Position numbers and translations under genes: made by a program
Assembly (NCBI GenBank): GCA_963555705.1
Contig: OY743169.1
Span: 7,502,014-7,566,013 of the forward strand
Source: Ligustrum vulgare
Lineage: Eukaryota; Streptophyta; Magnoliopsida; Lamiales; Oleaceae
Direction: 5' to 3'
DNA: 64,000 nucleotides
Part shown: positions 35,660 to 48,500 of the stretch, one piece after another
How positions within the stretch are numbered: position 1 is the stretch's first letter
Layout: each line of letters opens with the position of its first letter
Notes under the pieces: model-generated
The model's database searches: none
What the model saw: the letters and a program-made list of their open reading frames with translations, nothing else
Told to the model about the DNA's origin: nothing

Positions 35660-38600
35660 TCAAGCATCATCTATTACAATGCTTTCAACATTTGGTGGTA
35701 TTGGCTCTGTGCTTTTTCTAATTTGACAGTGCTTGAACAGGTCAACAGCTATGTCCATACGTGCAGCTTTGGCATCAAAGACCATAGGCATCTTTTTCAA
35801 GTTCGCATGTAGTAGGTACAATGCGTAATCAAGCACGAATATATCACAATCGTGACTGTAATAAAAAAATATGTACATGTTAGGGGGGTGTATTAATTAA
35901 ATAAATTTGATACTGTGAGTAAATAAAAAATACATACCCATTTTGCTGCTGGGGAATGCTGTATGCCATGTCCAAACTGAGATCGGTCTGATCTGTCTTC
36001 GGCAAATGTGATGCGCTGCTTCAAATCTCAGTTTCTTTCATCAATGCAGGGATAAGTACGTAGAATGGTTGAACCCCCTCGTAAACCATGTTTCCTCTAT
36101 ATGTCCTGCAACATGAGTTGAAGATTACCATTCTGTGACTTTTTACATTGAGCAAAGCAAGCATCCAATGTGCCTTGTTCGTTGGCAATATTGGAATTAG
36201 GACGTAATCAACGTCAGCCCATGGGGAGTTGAGCTCCAAACGTCCTCCTGTCATGATTTCTTTGAAGTAAGATGCAGAAGAGAGAACGACCGGGTCTTTC
36301 ATGTACTCTATGTACAATGGTTTCATTAGCCCTTAGAATGTGCAGTCCGTTGTGGTAAACATTCTCTTTACATTAGGCCCTTATTTTGCTAAATGCCGAA
36401 TGTAATGGAAGCATGCGTCCATATGCTGCAAAATATAGGAAACTGAAAAAATTATTACTTGTGATTAAAGCGTGACCTCATTAGCAGTAGGGCATTACAT
36501 GTGCATTATGTGTAATCGTAATTTAATTGTAAATTGTGGGGGTGGATGGACTCGTCTGACCGTGCTAGATAGGGAAGAGTTAGAGTTAATAAGATCGTGC
36601 CACCAGGTTTTTGAACCAACTGGGATCGGTCCTAACATAAATGGAGGTTTTATCTTGTCATCTTCCTCACTAAATTTTTTCTTACAGATTTAAAATTTTT
36701 TCAAAGTCAGTAATCATATGAGATATGATAGACCATTGGAAGCATTGAAAATGTTAACGGTTTCTTGCTTGTTGTTTGGTTTGTAGCCTCGATTCAACAA
36801 GTTCTTGAAAGTAGTGATGTCCACATCATCAGCATGACGGTCGTAGTTCTGGAAGACTAAAATCTTATCCAGTTGCTTCAGTTGTTTGCCTTCGCCAGCC
36901 ACAAATGGTGAGCGCAGTGATCTAGGAAGTCTGGTTGCCCTCTTCACGGGAAGTTCTGGTGTCGACTGCAATTGGTACATATGTAAAGTAGCGTAAATGC
37001 AACAAAATCAATAGATACATATTGTAAAGGATGGTTGGCTATATATGAGGCTAAAAAAAAAGCTGTATATTTGAATGCAGTGATATCTGTGAATTGTTCC
37101 TGAGGTTTATGAATGTGTCCTGAACATTATGTAATTGATACATTTATAATGATGTATCTGAATGTGTCCTGACAGATTAGTATTATGATATCTGCATCTG
37201 TATTGATTGTGACCTGATCTATTATGAATGTGTCATGACATATTGTGAATGTGTCCTGAATTTTTACCTAAAGGAGACATATATAATATTGAATATGAAC
37301 ATGTCCTGAACTATTATTGTATGTGATTTGAATGTTGTGAGTGTGAAGTACCGAAATGCATAAATACCAGAAACAAATACTTGTGTCTATTGCACAGTTA
37401 CGAAACATTTACCTTCCGGTTGACGTCTTCACATTCCTGCACAACCGCAGCTACTATTTTGTCAAGATTTCCAATTTCTTCGCCTCGACTACTCAGGTGA
37501 GCAGGCGTATTGGGAGATGCCTGCGTCTGGGTGAAGCCCACTCCTAGATTAAAAGATGGGGTCTGACTAGAAGGCTCGACCACATCATCAGATGCATGAG
37601 ACCTACCCTTTCCCATGGATTCAGACTTCTCCTGTGACTTTGGAGCCTAAGTTGAATAAAATGAAAACAGGGTAAAAATGGGGGTATAATTTGATATACA
37701 TACCGTACATTTGTATAAAAATCAGTAGTACCTTAGCCAACTCGGGACCCCGATCGTCATGACTCTTACTATTGTCCATAAAATTCTTCTGGACAGATTC
37801 AAATGAACTTGATATCATTTCATAGATTGTTTCGGACATGAAAGATACTCCAGACTTCAAATCAATAAGCTCCTTTTTAATATCTAGTTGTGACCTCATT
37901 ATGGATTTCATTGCATGTGTCCTGTCAGATTTCATAAGTTGGACCTGTGATCTCAGTTGATGAACCTCCTCAGTTAGTTCCTTGTTTTGCGTTTGGAGTT
38001 GGGAGATTTGATCCTGAATCTCATTCTTCCAGCGCATATTTTCCTGCTTAAAAAACATATTGTAAATTTATTATAAAAATGTGTAATTACCTAATGAAAT
38101 AGGTAATTAATGGCCACTTACATTGGATGCTGGAGCCTCTTCAGACTATGTGTCATTGGGATGCATCGTAGGAATATAATCAGGTTCAGTTGAGTGCACA
38201 AAGTCTAACTCATCTAGTGCCAACCTCTCCTAGTATGACATACTGTCATACTCATTACCAGGCTTATGTGTTGTTGGCGGGGGATTCACAAAATCATCAT
38301 CATCGTCATCTTTTATATCACTTACGTGCCCAACACTTCCGTCGGTAATCATCAACAACCTTGGCACGGATTTCGATGCTGACTTGAATGCATTAGCTGC
38401 ATCATGCCCTAGTTGTCTTGGGGTCACGTATTGGACACCATCCATGTAAGACTGTGAGATCTCCAAAACATTTGGATCAAGGTCCAGAACTTCAATGTAC
38501 AAGATAAACGTTAAAAGAATGTTATTTGTGACCTAATCAACATAGGATGTGACCTGACAGTATGCATAGTTTTCAATCAAATTGATTGTGACTTGAGTTG

Positions 38601-39917
38601 AAAATTAGACAATGGGGTTTACATGCTATAGCAGGATTATCACCTAGTGAGATAATATGATAAGCTAATAAGTTAAGTCATTTGACTTGATAATTTTTAA
38701 ACATGTGTTACAAATGTGTGCCAGTAAGTATATGTTATATTTCATTTTTTATCTTAGTTGCACAGATGTTAATGTCATTTGTGAGTTAATAAGCATAGAA
38801 TGCGGCATGACAATATGCTTATTTTGTTGCAAGGGGCAAGAGCTTTTCATATGTTGCGTGTGACTTCAATCAAATTGAATGTGACTTGATTTGAAAAATA
38901 GACAATGGGGTATACATTTTGTAGCATAATTATCACCAAGTGATATAAATTGATAAGCTAATAACTTCAATCATGTGACTTGATACTTTTATCATATGTG
39001 TCAGAAAATGTGTACCATAAAATATATATAAGATTTAATTGGTGATCTTAGTTGCTCAGCATTTAAGTTTCATTTCATCAAAACACTTACGTTTGTTTCA
39101 GAAAGGATCTTTTCTTCCAAGGTAGAATACACATGTATCTTCTCTGCACGCCAGTTGAGTACTCGAGGATATGTAGTCCTAATTCTTGTTGCAACTCTAC
39201 CGTTTAAAATTGTCCAAACTTGAAAACCAACTAGAAATCCACCCAGTCTGTAATGAGGATTACACTTCTTTAGTGCATCTTTGAGCGATGTAACTGATAT
39301 GTCGAATAGGTTCTTACCCCAAAGGTGCCTTGCCATTGCATCATAATTCTCAACTAGGGGAAACAGAAATTCTTCAGCAGCTTTCTTGTATGACGTGGAG
39401 AATAGGTATGATGTAATCAAGTATAGGATGCCAAGCCGAACTATATCATTGTCAGGTGCGTCGGAGATCCCCAAGAACACATCTCTGATATCTTCATTTG
39501 TTATTGTGTGCAAGTGACTGAAGTATGTCACTTTTATCCGTGATGGTAAGTTCTCAAGGTTTCTCCGATCATCCACTCCATCGTACCTCAAGCCAGTGAC
39601 TAACGTGAACTCCGGCAGTGCATATCGTATATATCGACCACCAATGAGAAACCACAATTCTTGAGGGTTCGGTTGTTCAACCATTCTAAGAAGGAAATAA
39701 TGAATTAACTGCGGCTAGATAATTATCTCATTGCACTCAACATAGTGTGAAAAACATGTTTGCGCCAGTATCTCCTTCTGAGCATCATTGAATTTGGATT
39801 TGAAATGAGTTCATCACAACATTTGTAGTGATTTTCCCCGAGAACCATTCCTCTTCTGGGATAACATATGGCCACACCTGAATGAAAGGATGGACTCAGA
39901 TTACTATCATTACACAC
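35660..39917 (-). CDS. DUF1985-Ulp1 (C48) protease-like gene of the MULE
   Basis: Multi-exon minus-strand gene; exact splicing is partly uncertain. 39917-39723: N-terminal part (SNPNSMMLRRRYWRKHVFHT). 39684-39092: DUF1985 (ELWFLIGGRYIRYALPEFTL, VTGLRYDG). 38511-38230: acidic linker. 38058-37735: coiled coil (NEIQDQISQLQTQNKELTEE). 37642-37398 and 36980-36714: low-complexity and basic linkers. 36326-36021: C48 core with catalytic His in NKAHWMLALLNV, while the usual catalytic Asp position reads FNS (Asn). 35855-35660, joined to an exon ending PQQQNG at 35938, gives the Cys box HDCDIFVLDYALYLL (Cys kept, following Gly replaced by Asp). Proteins of this family resemble SUMO proteases and are carried by plant MULEs. 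In-frame stops near 36021 and 36330 may reflect missed splice sites or decay. Confidence 0.75.
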
Positions 39918-39954
39918 AAAGGCCTGTAGTGTGAACTTGCTAGGTCACATTATA

Positions 39955-40330
39955 TAATTTCATAATGTGCATACATCAGTCATTTTTGGTTGGTCACAAG
40001 ATCCCACTATCGTTTCACTGTCAATAAATTACATATCAGAACATGCATACATCATTCCAATTTGTTATTTCACAAAAGCTAACCATTAGGCTAACCCTTT
40101 AGAGAATCAGGTCACAGGATCGCATCTTTCAGGTTGCAACTAAGTCACAAATTGCACATGGTCCAAATACTACTCCATTATCTGTTCTTATTGCGGGTTG
40201 AATTTGAAAATGTCACATTTGTTAATCTATTAGGTCACAAGGACACACAGTCACAATTATACATATTATAATGTGCATACATCAATAAAATTCGGTAGGT
40301 CACAATGTTCGCACCATCTCAACAAGGACG
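39955..40330 (+). repeat. MULE internal direct repeat, copy 2
   Basis: Second copy of the repeat at 34795-35105. The pair brackets the DUF1985-Ulp1 gene. Frames predicted across this stretch (for example 40371-40592) are not supported as genes. Confidence 0.8.
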
Positions 40331-40694
40331 GTCACTGAGCAACACTAAATAGCAATGTTTACCATCCAAGTCACATGAATACTTCTTTTAGGTCACAATA
40401 ACAACTATATGAACCATTTATGTAGTCGGGCGATTCAAATACATAAATATGCCGCTGGACAGTCGGCAAAAGAGACCACATCAGAATTACTTTGTTTTTG
40501 TGCTTCCCTATTTGTGCATAGCCATAAAGGTCTAGGTCACATAAATAAATTTTTTTATTTTCTTCGCAGTTACCGGTAGGCATAATGCTCAAAAGTCACA
40601 ATTTCTAAAATATTTTTTTCCTCTTAAATTATACGGATATACCCATGAACCAGTGTGCGTGCTCAAGTCACAATACTGACAATCAGATGAATAT

Positions 40695-41790
40695 TAAAAC
40701 TCACCTCTATTTTTTTGTTTTTCCTACCACTTCCAATTGCAAGAATTGCGGTCGATTGGACGGATCTCTTCCTTTTCTTGTGCGGCGATTTCTTCTCCGA
40801 CATTTCGTCAGTTCTCTGATTCGTATTAGAAATTGTATTGTATCGCCACGATTGTTCAATGGCCGTGTAGGTTTTATATTTCCACTGTTATGCAGTTATG
40901 CAATGGGTGGGGAGGTTTTGTTTAGGTTTTGGAGTAGTGGGATGAAGATGGTTATTATCAATTCCTAAAATTTAGGTATTTTTTTATTTGAGTTTAGTTA
41001 TTTCGAATAATATCTTTCTACCGTTATGAACGAAAATGGCGCAACTTACCCAAAAAAATATTTTATATTTCAAATTCATTTTAATACTATTAACAATATT
41101 AAATTCGTATTTATAACTTGAATATTGAATAAAATTCTATTTGTTCTTATTTTTGAATATGAAACATAAATAGTAGGGTTGCCTGTAATTTCCACTAATT
41201 ATAATTATCCTTTAAAACTCATCCTCAAGCGGCGACTCCACCTCATTTCGACACACACCGCCTCCGCCTCCACTGCTGAGCCCACTACCACTTCTTCCTC
41301 TACGACCATTCTCTTTGATCAAACATTCACCAGGGCCGCCTATTTTCCCTTTCGAAGTATCCGTCCCAGGAAAAGCCCGCAGCAAGCACTCTCGCGCCTC
41401 ACCCTGTGACTACTGACTAGTCCTCCCACTGCCAACTCCTCCTCTCTGCCCCTACCTCCCTCCACCTCCTACACTCACTACAACAATATCAGCACAAACT
41501 CCAACCCGAAGGCTGTGAAAATGACGCCAACTAAGAATAGGGAGCCAACTAAAAACCCAGACCGTAAAAATTGATGAAATTCGGATGAGTTGCGTTGGTG
41601 AGTTGTCTTCGTCATCACCGAGTTCGTGCGGTTTTTTGAGGGATGAAATGATGAAAAGGGAAACTATGGTGAGGTTGAAGATGTAAGATAATTTTACTTT
41701 GTTGAGGACGAATCTGGTTTGCTCAGTTTTTGATTTCGTTTCCCATTATTATTACTCAAAAAATTAGGAATTTGGGGCTTAATTTTGTAA
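40695..41790. other. Unclassified, right of the MULE
   Basis: AT-rich, with a 350-bp mixed-composition stretch (about 41220-41570) holding a 76-codon serine/threonine-rich frame of unknown nature. No domain or transposon end was identified. Confidence 0.35.
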
Positions 41791-41819
41791 CAACTTGTGC
41801 AGGAAAATTCTTAGAATAC

Positions 41820-42510
41820 ATTGGATATTGATCCGACCATTTTCTCGTCACCTCAATGTGGGCCTTTGATTTGGGATACGCCGGGTCGGTTTATCCCGAC
41901 CATACCATTTCCCGGCCTCTTAGTTTATCAGGTATAAATTTTCTCAAGATGGAATAGTAGCCCGACCTTACCTCTATCAAAGGTCGGGTATGCCCGGCCT
42001 TATCAAAGGTCGGTTCGTGACATGTTACTGTGGCCGGCCTAATCCGGTCACTTCACTCTAGATAGCCCGATACAAGATGGACTCCAAGTACTCATTGTCT
42101 ATGGGTCTTGCCCATGGGCCCCCTCAAAGGAAGAAAGAAGTCCTAACCTACGAGGGAGCCTCCTGAAAAAGGGGAAAATCACTCATTGTAATAATGGAAT
42201 TCTTCATAAAAGGTAAGTTTATATCAAAAGGACTCATTCCTTAACCAAAATAGGTTATGGGCTCTTAAGCCCTATAAATACAGTCTCTTTGATCATATAT
42301 TATTTATTCATTATTCTCTACGTTTTTCAGTTAAATATTCTCTCTACTTTTCTCCAGAAAACTAATTCTCACACCGGAGGGGCGACGGGGAGAATCCTCA
42401 TCGCCTTTTTTGCAGGTCAACCAAGGCGAATTCATTGGTCTTTTCCAGCAATCAAGTATCATCAGATCTTGATACGTCAAGGTTAGGATTTTTTACAGAA
42501 TCAGATATCA
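41820..42510 (+). mobile_element. Probable solo LTR (gypsy-like)
   Basis: Contains a promoter-like CCCTATAAATACAGT at about 42269, then a pyrimidine-rich leader and the block CACCGGAGGGGCGACGGGGA...TTTTTGCAGGTCAA that is characteristic of plant gypsy LTR 3' parts. The upstream half has repeated CCCGACC/GGTCGGG words. Borders and a target duplication could not be fixed, and no internal domain follows. Confidence 0.5.
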
Positions 42511-44598
42511 TGGGGTGGAGCTACAAGGGTCCAGGACCCCCCAATTTTCTTTAAAGAATTTTTTATTTAATTTTCAGGATCAAATATATATATTTTGGAA
42601 TGTGTTATTTTAATCTACTAGGAAAGTAGAAGAATTATAAGGAAAAATTGTAATAAAATATTAATTTTTTTATCATTACTATTTAAATTTTTTTTATAAT
42701 TACTATTTTTTTAAAAAGTAAATTCTAAATGGGATTCAAGCAAGATTGTAATATGGATAATCTTAATTAGTTGTTACACAAATACGCGGTATCTAAATCA
42801 CCTGAATAGTTTTTTAATAAACGACATGGATGTTGATCATTAGAAGTTAATTTTCAATTATCATTCAAACTGTATCCCATTGTGGTGGTGGTCTCCTTTC
42901 TCAAACATGAATGTGGGACAGAATGATCAGTTTACACATCAAGTTGCTCCATAATTGAGTACTTGATTGAAAGCCAAGAGTGTGTATTGAGTCAGTATGT
43001 ACCATCAGAGTGATTATAAATCTTTTTTTTTTTTTTTTTAGTGATTAGAAACAGATTAATGAAAAGAGTAAGGTGAAGTTACATGTCTATTTGTTGCAAA
43101 AAAGATAGCAATGTTATATAAAATTATGAGAGTAGCAAGACCAACGGTCTTGGTAATGTGACTAATGTCCACAAGGATGATGAGATAACCGCTGTGGAGA
43201 GAAGACGGAAAAAACTGGCTCTTCGTGCAAAATTTGATACCCAATATCCTTCTCTTAGATATAATATTTTATATCATCGTTTAAGACATGAAGTTACAAA
43301 GGGATTTCTCAACAACCTCGGTTGTGTTGGCTAATCATGAGATTAAAGCTGCCAAAATTCGTATTCATATCTGCATTAAAATGCTTGATTTTTCTCTTTA
43401 CGACTTGACTTAAATATGACAAACCTTTAATTATGAGATGTGCTAACCGAATGTTAATGCATAATAATATTCGTGTCTCATCATGTAAAATGTTAAAAAT
43501 TTTCCATAATAATATCATGAACTGCCTCCATTAGTTCAGATGAATGGAAGAAATGACATTTGAATAAACTGATGGTGTGGTGAAATTAAGCCTCAACGTG
43601 TTTTTAAACATATTTTTTACAATACAATTTCCCAAATCAATTTTTAACCACACATATTTTCTTTTTTCTCACTTTTCAAACATATATTTTACCTAAAATA
43701 TATAAAAAAAACTTGTTTTGAAACAAAAAACTTTTAACAAACCATTATTGATTAGAAACCTCTGTATTTAATTCATTTAGATCAAGTTAATTCTATTGGG
43801 ACCATTGGGTGAGCCTTTTGGTCACTTCTTCATTTATTTGCATTTTCATTGTTAGATATTATTGATTGTTGATTTTGTCTATGTCGTTGATGTGTTATTA
43901 ATGTAATTATTAACGAGTTATGTAAGATGCTTATTGCTAATGTTAAGAGTTATAACAAGTGATAGACCGACAATATCTATGAAGTAAGTGACGGATCCAA
44001 TCGATAACTCTAGTTAGAGCGTTGACCGTTGACTTCGTCGGCGTTGACTGTTGACCGACAAACGTCAACGATTGCAGTAACGAAATTGTGAATATTATTT
44101 AAAAATGAATAAGTAGGTATAGAAATAAAATAAAAAGTTGTAGTAAAATTTATGAAATTATATGACTCGATTGGGGGTCGTTTCCCTGGATTCGACACAA
44201 GTTCATTCATATTGAATTCATTAAATCTCAATTCACAACCTAAAGATCCATAATCAACATATTTTCATCAAATCTCAATTCACAAATCACAACTTATAAA
44301 TCAATAATCACAATTAACAAATCAAATCATATTTTTATCCCAATAATCACAAATCACAAATCTAACCACATTGCAAAAACTTAAATATAATATTTATGCA
44401 TAGTTTCCAAATCAATTATAACGAATCAAGGTTTAGCTGCATTACTTGATAATTGAAATGAGAAATCACAAATGGATCAAAAATTGGAGAATGACAATGG
44501 GCAATGGACAGCTGAGTAATCTAACAAAAAAAAAAAAAAAAGAGAAATCAAACATCAACATTACTGATTAAAATGGTTAAAACTTAGATACTCACAAA
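42511..44598. other. AT-rich intergenic repeats
   Basis: No gene. 43590-43745 resembles a Tourist-like MITE (AAGCCTCAACGTG...AACAAACCATTA). 44230-44460 is an AATCACAA-rich low-complexity stretch. Confidence 0.4.
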
Positions 44599-44657
44599 TC
44601 ACATCAAATTACAAAATCTGAAAATTACAAAACCAAAAAATATATTGGTTTTGTAAT

Positions 44658-44681
44658 ATATATATATATATATATATATAT
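44658..44681. repeat. (TA)n microsatellite
   Basis: About 12 TA dinucleotides, with a 20-base A run close by at 44719-44738. Confidence 0.95.
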
Positions 44682-44739
44682 CAACAACAGAGATATCATA
44701 ATTGTAATACATTAAGTCAAAAAAAAAAAAAAAAAAAAT

Positions 44740-45053
44740 TGCATTACCGTCTTTGAACAAACCAATAGGCATTGGCGCACTGGGTAGTGGGGTGGTCCAG
44801 GTGGAGACTGTGGAGTGGAACAGTGGCGAGTCGGCGACGACGACAGAAACGCTGATCCTGGCTTGGAGGCTGGAGCGGCGATTCATGGAAGGGTTGAGCT
44901 TCATCAGAGCTTGAGAGCGTGGACAATTCAGTTGTTTGGGCGAAAAAAAAAAAGAGATCTCTTTGCGCAGCGCCACAGCCGGCGCCAATGGCGGTCCACC
45001 GACGACCAGGTAACTCGGCCGCGCTACCTCGCCTAATGGTGGATCCGCCACTT
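44740..45053. other. GC-rich island with a hAT-like end
   Basis: Much higher GC than the surroundings. On the minus strand it begins AGTGGCGGATCCACC, similar to hAT termini, and continues into GC-rich sequence with open frames but no recognisable domain. It may be a transposon end or a captured gene fragment; the other end was not found. Confidence 0.3.
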
Positions 45054-45167
45054 TATGAAGTGACTTAAGTAAAAGAAATATATGAGCATGATATGTTATT
45101 TAATAGATAGATGGTATTCCACGTGAATTTGGTAGTAAATGAATTGTTGAATAAGAATTTTAATATG

Positions 45168-45200
45168 TCCGTGCATCGCATCGTACGAGTATGAATCTAG
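45168..45200 (+). mobile_element. Degenerate Helitron 3' end
   Basis: The hairpin-like CCGTGCATCGCATCGTACG is followed after about ten bases by CTAG and then T, the order seen at Helitron 3' termini. It is similar to the cleaner copy ending at 59536. The 5' end was not located. Confidence 0.45.
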
Positions 45201-45570
45201 TAATAAATCATGCGAAGAGAGAAATTTGATATCACGTCTGTCACTGTGTATGTGGGAGAGAGAATCTTTGATTCTGTAGTAGGGGGTTGGGAAGACAACA
45301 GGAATGATCATTTGTAGTTATCAAATTATTACAAGTCACGACAGGGATACCCAGTTAATTCTCACGTTAAACTTTGTCCCACGTCAATTATATTTATATA
45401 TACATGCAGAAAGCTGTAATTATATCTTTACACGACCAACTAGTTTGGGTAGCTCTAGTTACAACATCTATTACATATATGTACAGAAGCTTAATATTTT
45501 TGACGCTCCAACCGCGTGGCACACGGTACGATTAATTGAGAGTCTGCCGTGTCTGAGCTGGGTGATACGT

Positions 45571-48500
45571 TCAGTATGCCACGCCACTAGAAAAGCTATC
45601 TCCGTCGTGGAGGAGAGATTCTGTCAGCCAATATCCATCCCAAGAACCACCAACTCTCTGAAAATCAGAAGCCACGAGTGAGTTTAATTATCAAGAAGTG
45701 GAGAGAACGAGGATTTGTACCTTCCATTATAAGAAAAGATATTTGAAGAAAAAGATAATTGGAGAAGGAAAATGTAAAACATACGAAATGCAAATTGAAA
45801 CCCCAATATTTAACTCCACTTTTGTGGATTCTACAACAATGCAATAATTTATTTGTGAGGGAAAAAGAACCCACAAAATAAATCTCACTGAGGAATTTTC
45901 AAATAATGAGATGACGAGATTCCACCCGTTGACGGGGTATGCGATGCGTTTATGTTCACAGTTGACAAATCATGGCGTAGCCCGTCAACACAAGGATTGT
46001 TCCATAAGAAGAATTTTTGTCCCAGTTGACTGGATAGTTCCTCAAGGATTCAAACCCTTAACATAAGATGTTTGTTGGGTGATCGGTGATCCCCGGTACC
46101 CCATCTCATATCCTGGTCGAATCATGTAATCTTCAACAGCCATATTTAAAGTTCCCAGTTCTTGATGTCAAACTGTAACCCTCAGTTAAATACTTAAATT
46201 TGTTTTGATCAAGAAGTAATTAAAACGGTTCCTTAAACTTGCTGCATCAAAAAGCCAGCAACCATTGGCTAGACTTGCTATGGATTAAAATAACAAATGC
46301 TGTCATAATATTTTGGTCAAGAGATGCTCATCGGGAAGACAAGGTTTAGAATAATAATTTGATAATATAAGTTCAGGGTTATCTTAAATTGTATCAGTTT
46401 CTACCATGTTCATATCCTTGGCATGAGGATCTGAAGATAAATGTCAGTAATCAAAAGCAATGCACACACCTGAACCATCGTAAATTGAAATATTTCTTCT
46501 TCCTCAGGTCGAGCTCCTCGCACCCAAACTCGCTGTTTATAGCGATTCTGTTTCACATATACTTACCTTCAGAAGAAAGATAATGTAAGTTGTTATACGG
46601 ACAAAACAGAACTCAATTACCTCCTTCACAAATAAACTGCTTAAGACCTTTCTTTCATGGTGACCTAACAAAACTCGGTAGCTTGAATGGTGGAAGATCC
46701 GCCTGAACCGTTCAAACTGCTCAAATTACCAGTCAATATTTTAGGAACAATGCGTTTAGTGCATCAGGGACTTGGATGATTGAGCAAATCTGAAGTGCTC
46801 CTGCTAGTACTTCACGTTCCACATATATTTAGTAGTACAACACTTTCCAAGTGGTGGCAGCCAAAAATAGTGGAGAATTGTAAAAACTAAAAACAGCCAA
46901 ATTAGATTTCTAAATACTTCACTGACCTGCCCTAAATCAAAGAAGGGTCCAAAATAGGTAGATCTTTCAAAAGGATCAAATCCAGCAAACTGATGGGACA
47001 TAACATCAATGTGATCATGATACAACAGGTGAAAAATATCATATCAAAATCAACAAATACCAAGTAACAGTTTCAAGATTACAAAGTACCCTATACATGA
47101 CCTCAATCCCATAATCTTGGCGAGGTTGATCATTTAACATCAATGCATCAAGCTGGTATCGTACAGCTTCCTCTGCACTAAACTATTACAATATAGATTT
47201 TAATCAACGTGCTAAAAGATAAAGGCAGCAGCATGTGCTTGAATGAGTTCTATGGTTTGAAGATTACACTCAATCTAGGACCAGAAGGTCTTTTCCTGTG
47301 AGACTCACTCCTGCAAATGTACATTGAAATAAATCAGAAAATATGTTGATCTGGCAAAAAATCATGCAGTGTCAAGGGTCTAGATTTTATGGCCCAATGA
47401 TTTTAAACTAAGCCCATCTAATATATTATTAATGGTTTGATATTCATATAATTATTTAAATTGCTAAATCCTATTGTTTAATATTTAAGAAAGAGGTGTC
47501 CTTGGCAAATTGGTTTCTGTAATAGACATGTCTTGATGGAATACACATTTTCATATATTCACAATATGGTTCCTCTGTACCTATTTCACAATACGGTGTT
47601 TTCAGTCACTTGCTTATATAAATTTAAGAGGTTTAAGATTTAAAAAAAAAATAGATTTATTCTTCTATCAACTTCTATGTTCAATTTTGAATTAATTGTA
47701 GAGAGATCTCGTTGAAGACTTATCGAGAATTGATCAATGATGGATCAAGGTATGTCTTTCTATTCAACAAATATTGTGAAAATCTAAGTTCTAAGATTCT
47801 GAATTTTAGGTCATGTATTTACTGTTTATGTGTGAATTAAAAATTACAAAGAGAAATTAAATACCAAATTTGAAGAACTATAAATCCAAGCCAAAAGGGA
47901 ACTATAATACTAGTTTCCAAAGATATCTGTGCAAGAAGACAACAACCATTACAGAGTCCTATGGATTGGAAGTCTTGAGAACAGATCCCCTCTCATAATT
48001 ATTTCCACTTTCCAAGAAAAGAAGCATACAACATAAGTTTCCGGCTAAGTTTCTTTTAGGTGAAAAATTAAGGTTGTGGAATTCATGTTTGGATACATTT
48101 TGCTTATAAGTAAAAGCAAACTTATGATTGGAGATGTTAGTTACTTTAAAGCCAAATGGAGATGTCAATTGCAAAATGCACTTCTTGTTGTTTACCAAAC
48201 AATAAATTTTACATCACCCATTTTTTTTCATAGCCTTCAAAACCATTCTCATCTCCAGGTTTCCTGTGAGATGAAGAACTTTAATCAAACTGGTCTTATT
48301 CTTGCTGAAAAATTGTCTTTCAATTCTTTTATTTTTTCCATTCTTTAGGGAAAGGAATCAAATTTAGAGTCTGCACCCATCTGAAGACATGCATTTTCTT
48401 GACAAATTTTGAGAGTTTCAGATAGTGGGTTTGTAGGGATTTGTTGAAAGAGACATTGCCTAGTTGGGGTCAGAACTAGCATTTCTGCCACCGTCATCCA

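Larger units (their letters stand above)
25300..40690. mobile_element. Large ULP-carrying MULE (Kaonashi-like), with nested insertions
   Basis: The element is defined by content: a Mutator-like transposase on the plus strand (25986-34206) and a DUF1985-Ulp1 protease-like gene on the minus strand (35660-39917), the combination known from plant non-TIR MULEs. Non-coding parts are rich in GTGAC/GTCAC words and carry internal direct repeats. A 5.9-kb gypsy element sits inside the transposase. The ends given are approximate, because no long TIRs or 9-bp duplication could be seen. The TGTGAC array at 17.8-19.5 kb could be its far left subterminal repeat, which would extend the element. Confidence 0.7.

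Noticed and set aside
40371..40592. 73-codon minus ORF in the MULE right part
   Set aside because: It lies in the GTCACA-rich non-coding region and shows no family resemblance.
44599..45051. 150-codon minus ORF
   Set aside because: It runs through poly-A, (TA)n and a GC-rich transposon-like end and has no recognisable domain.
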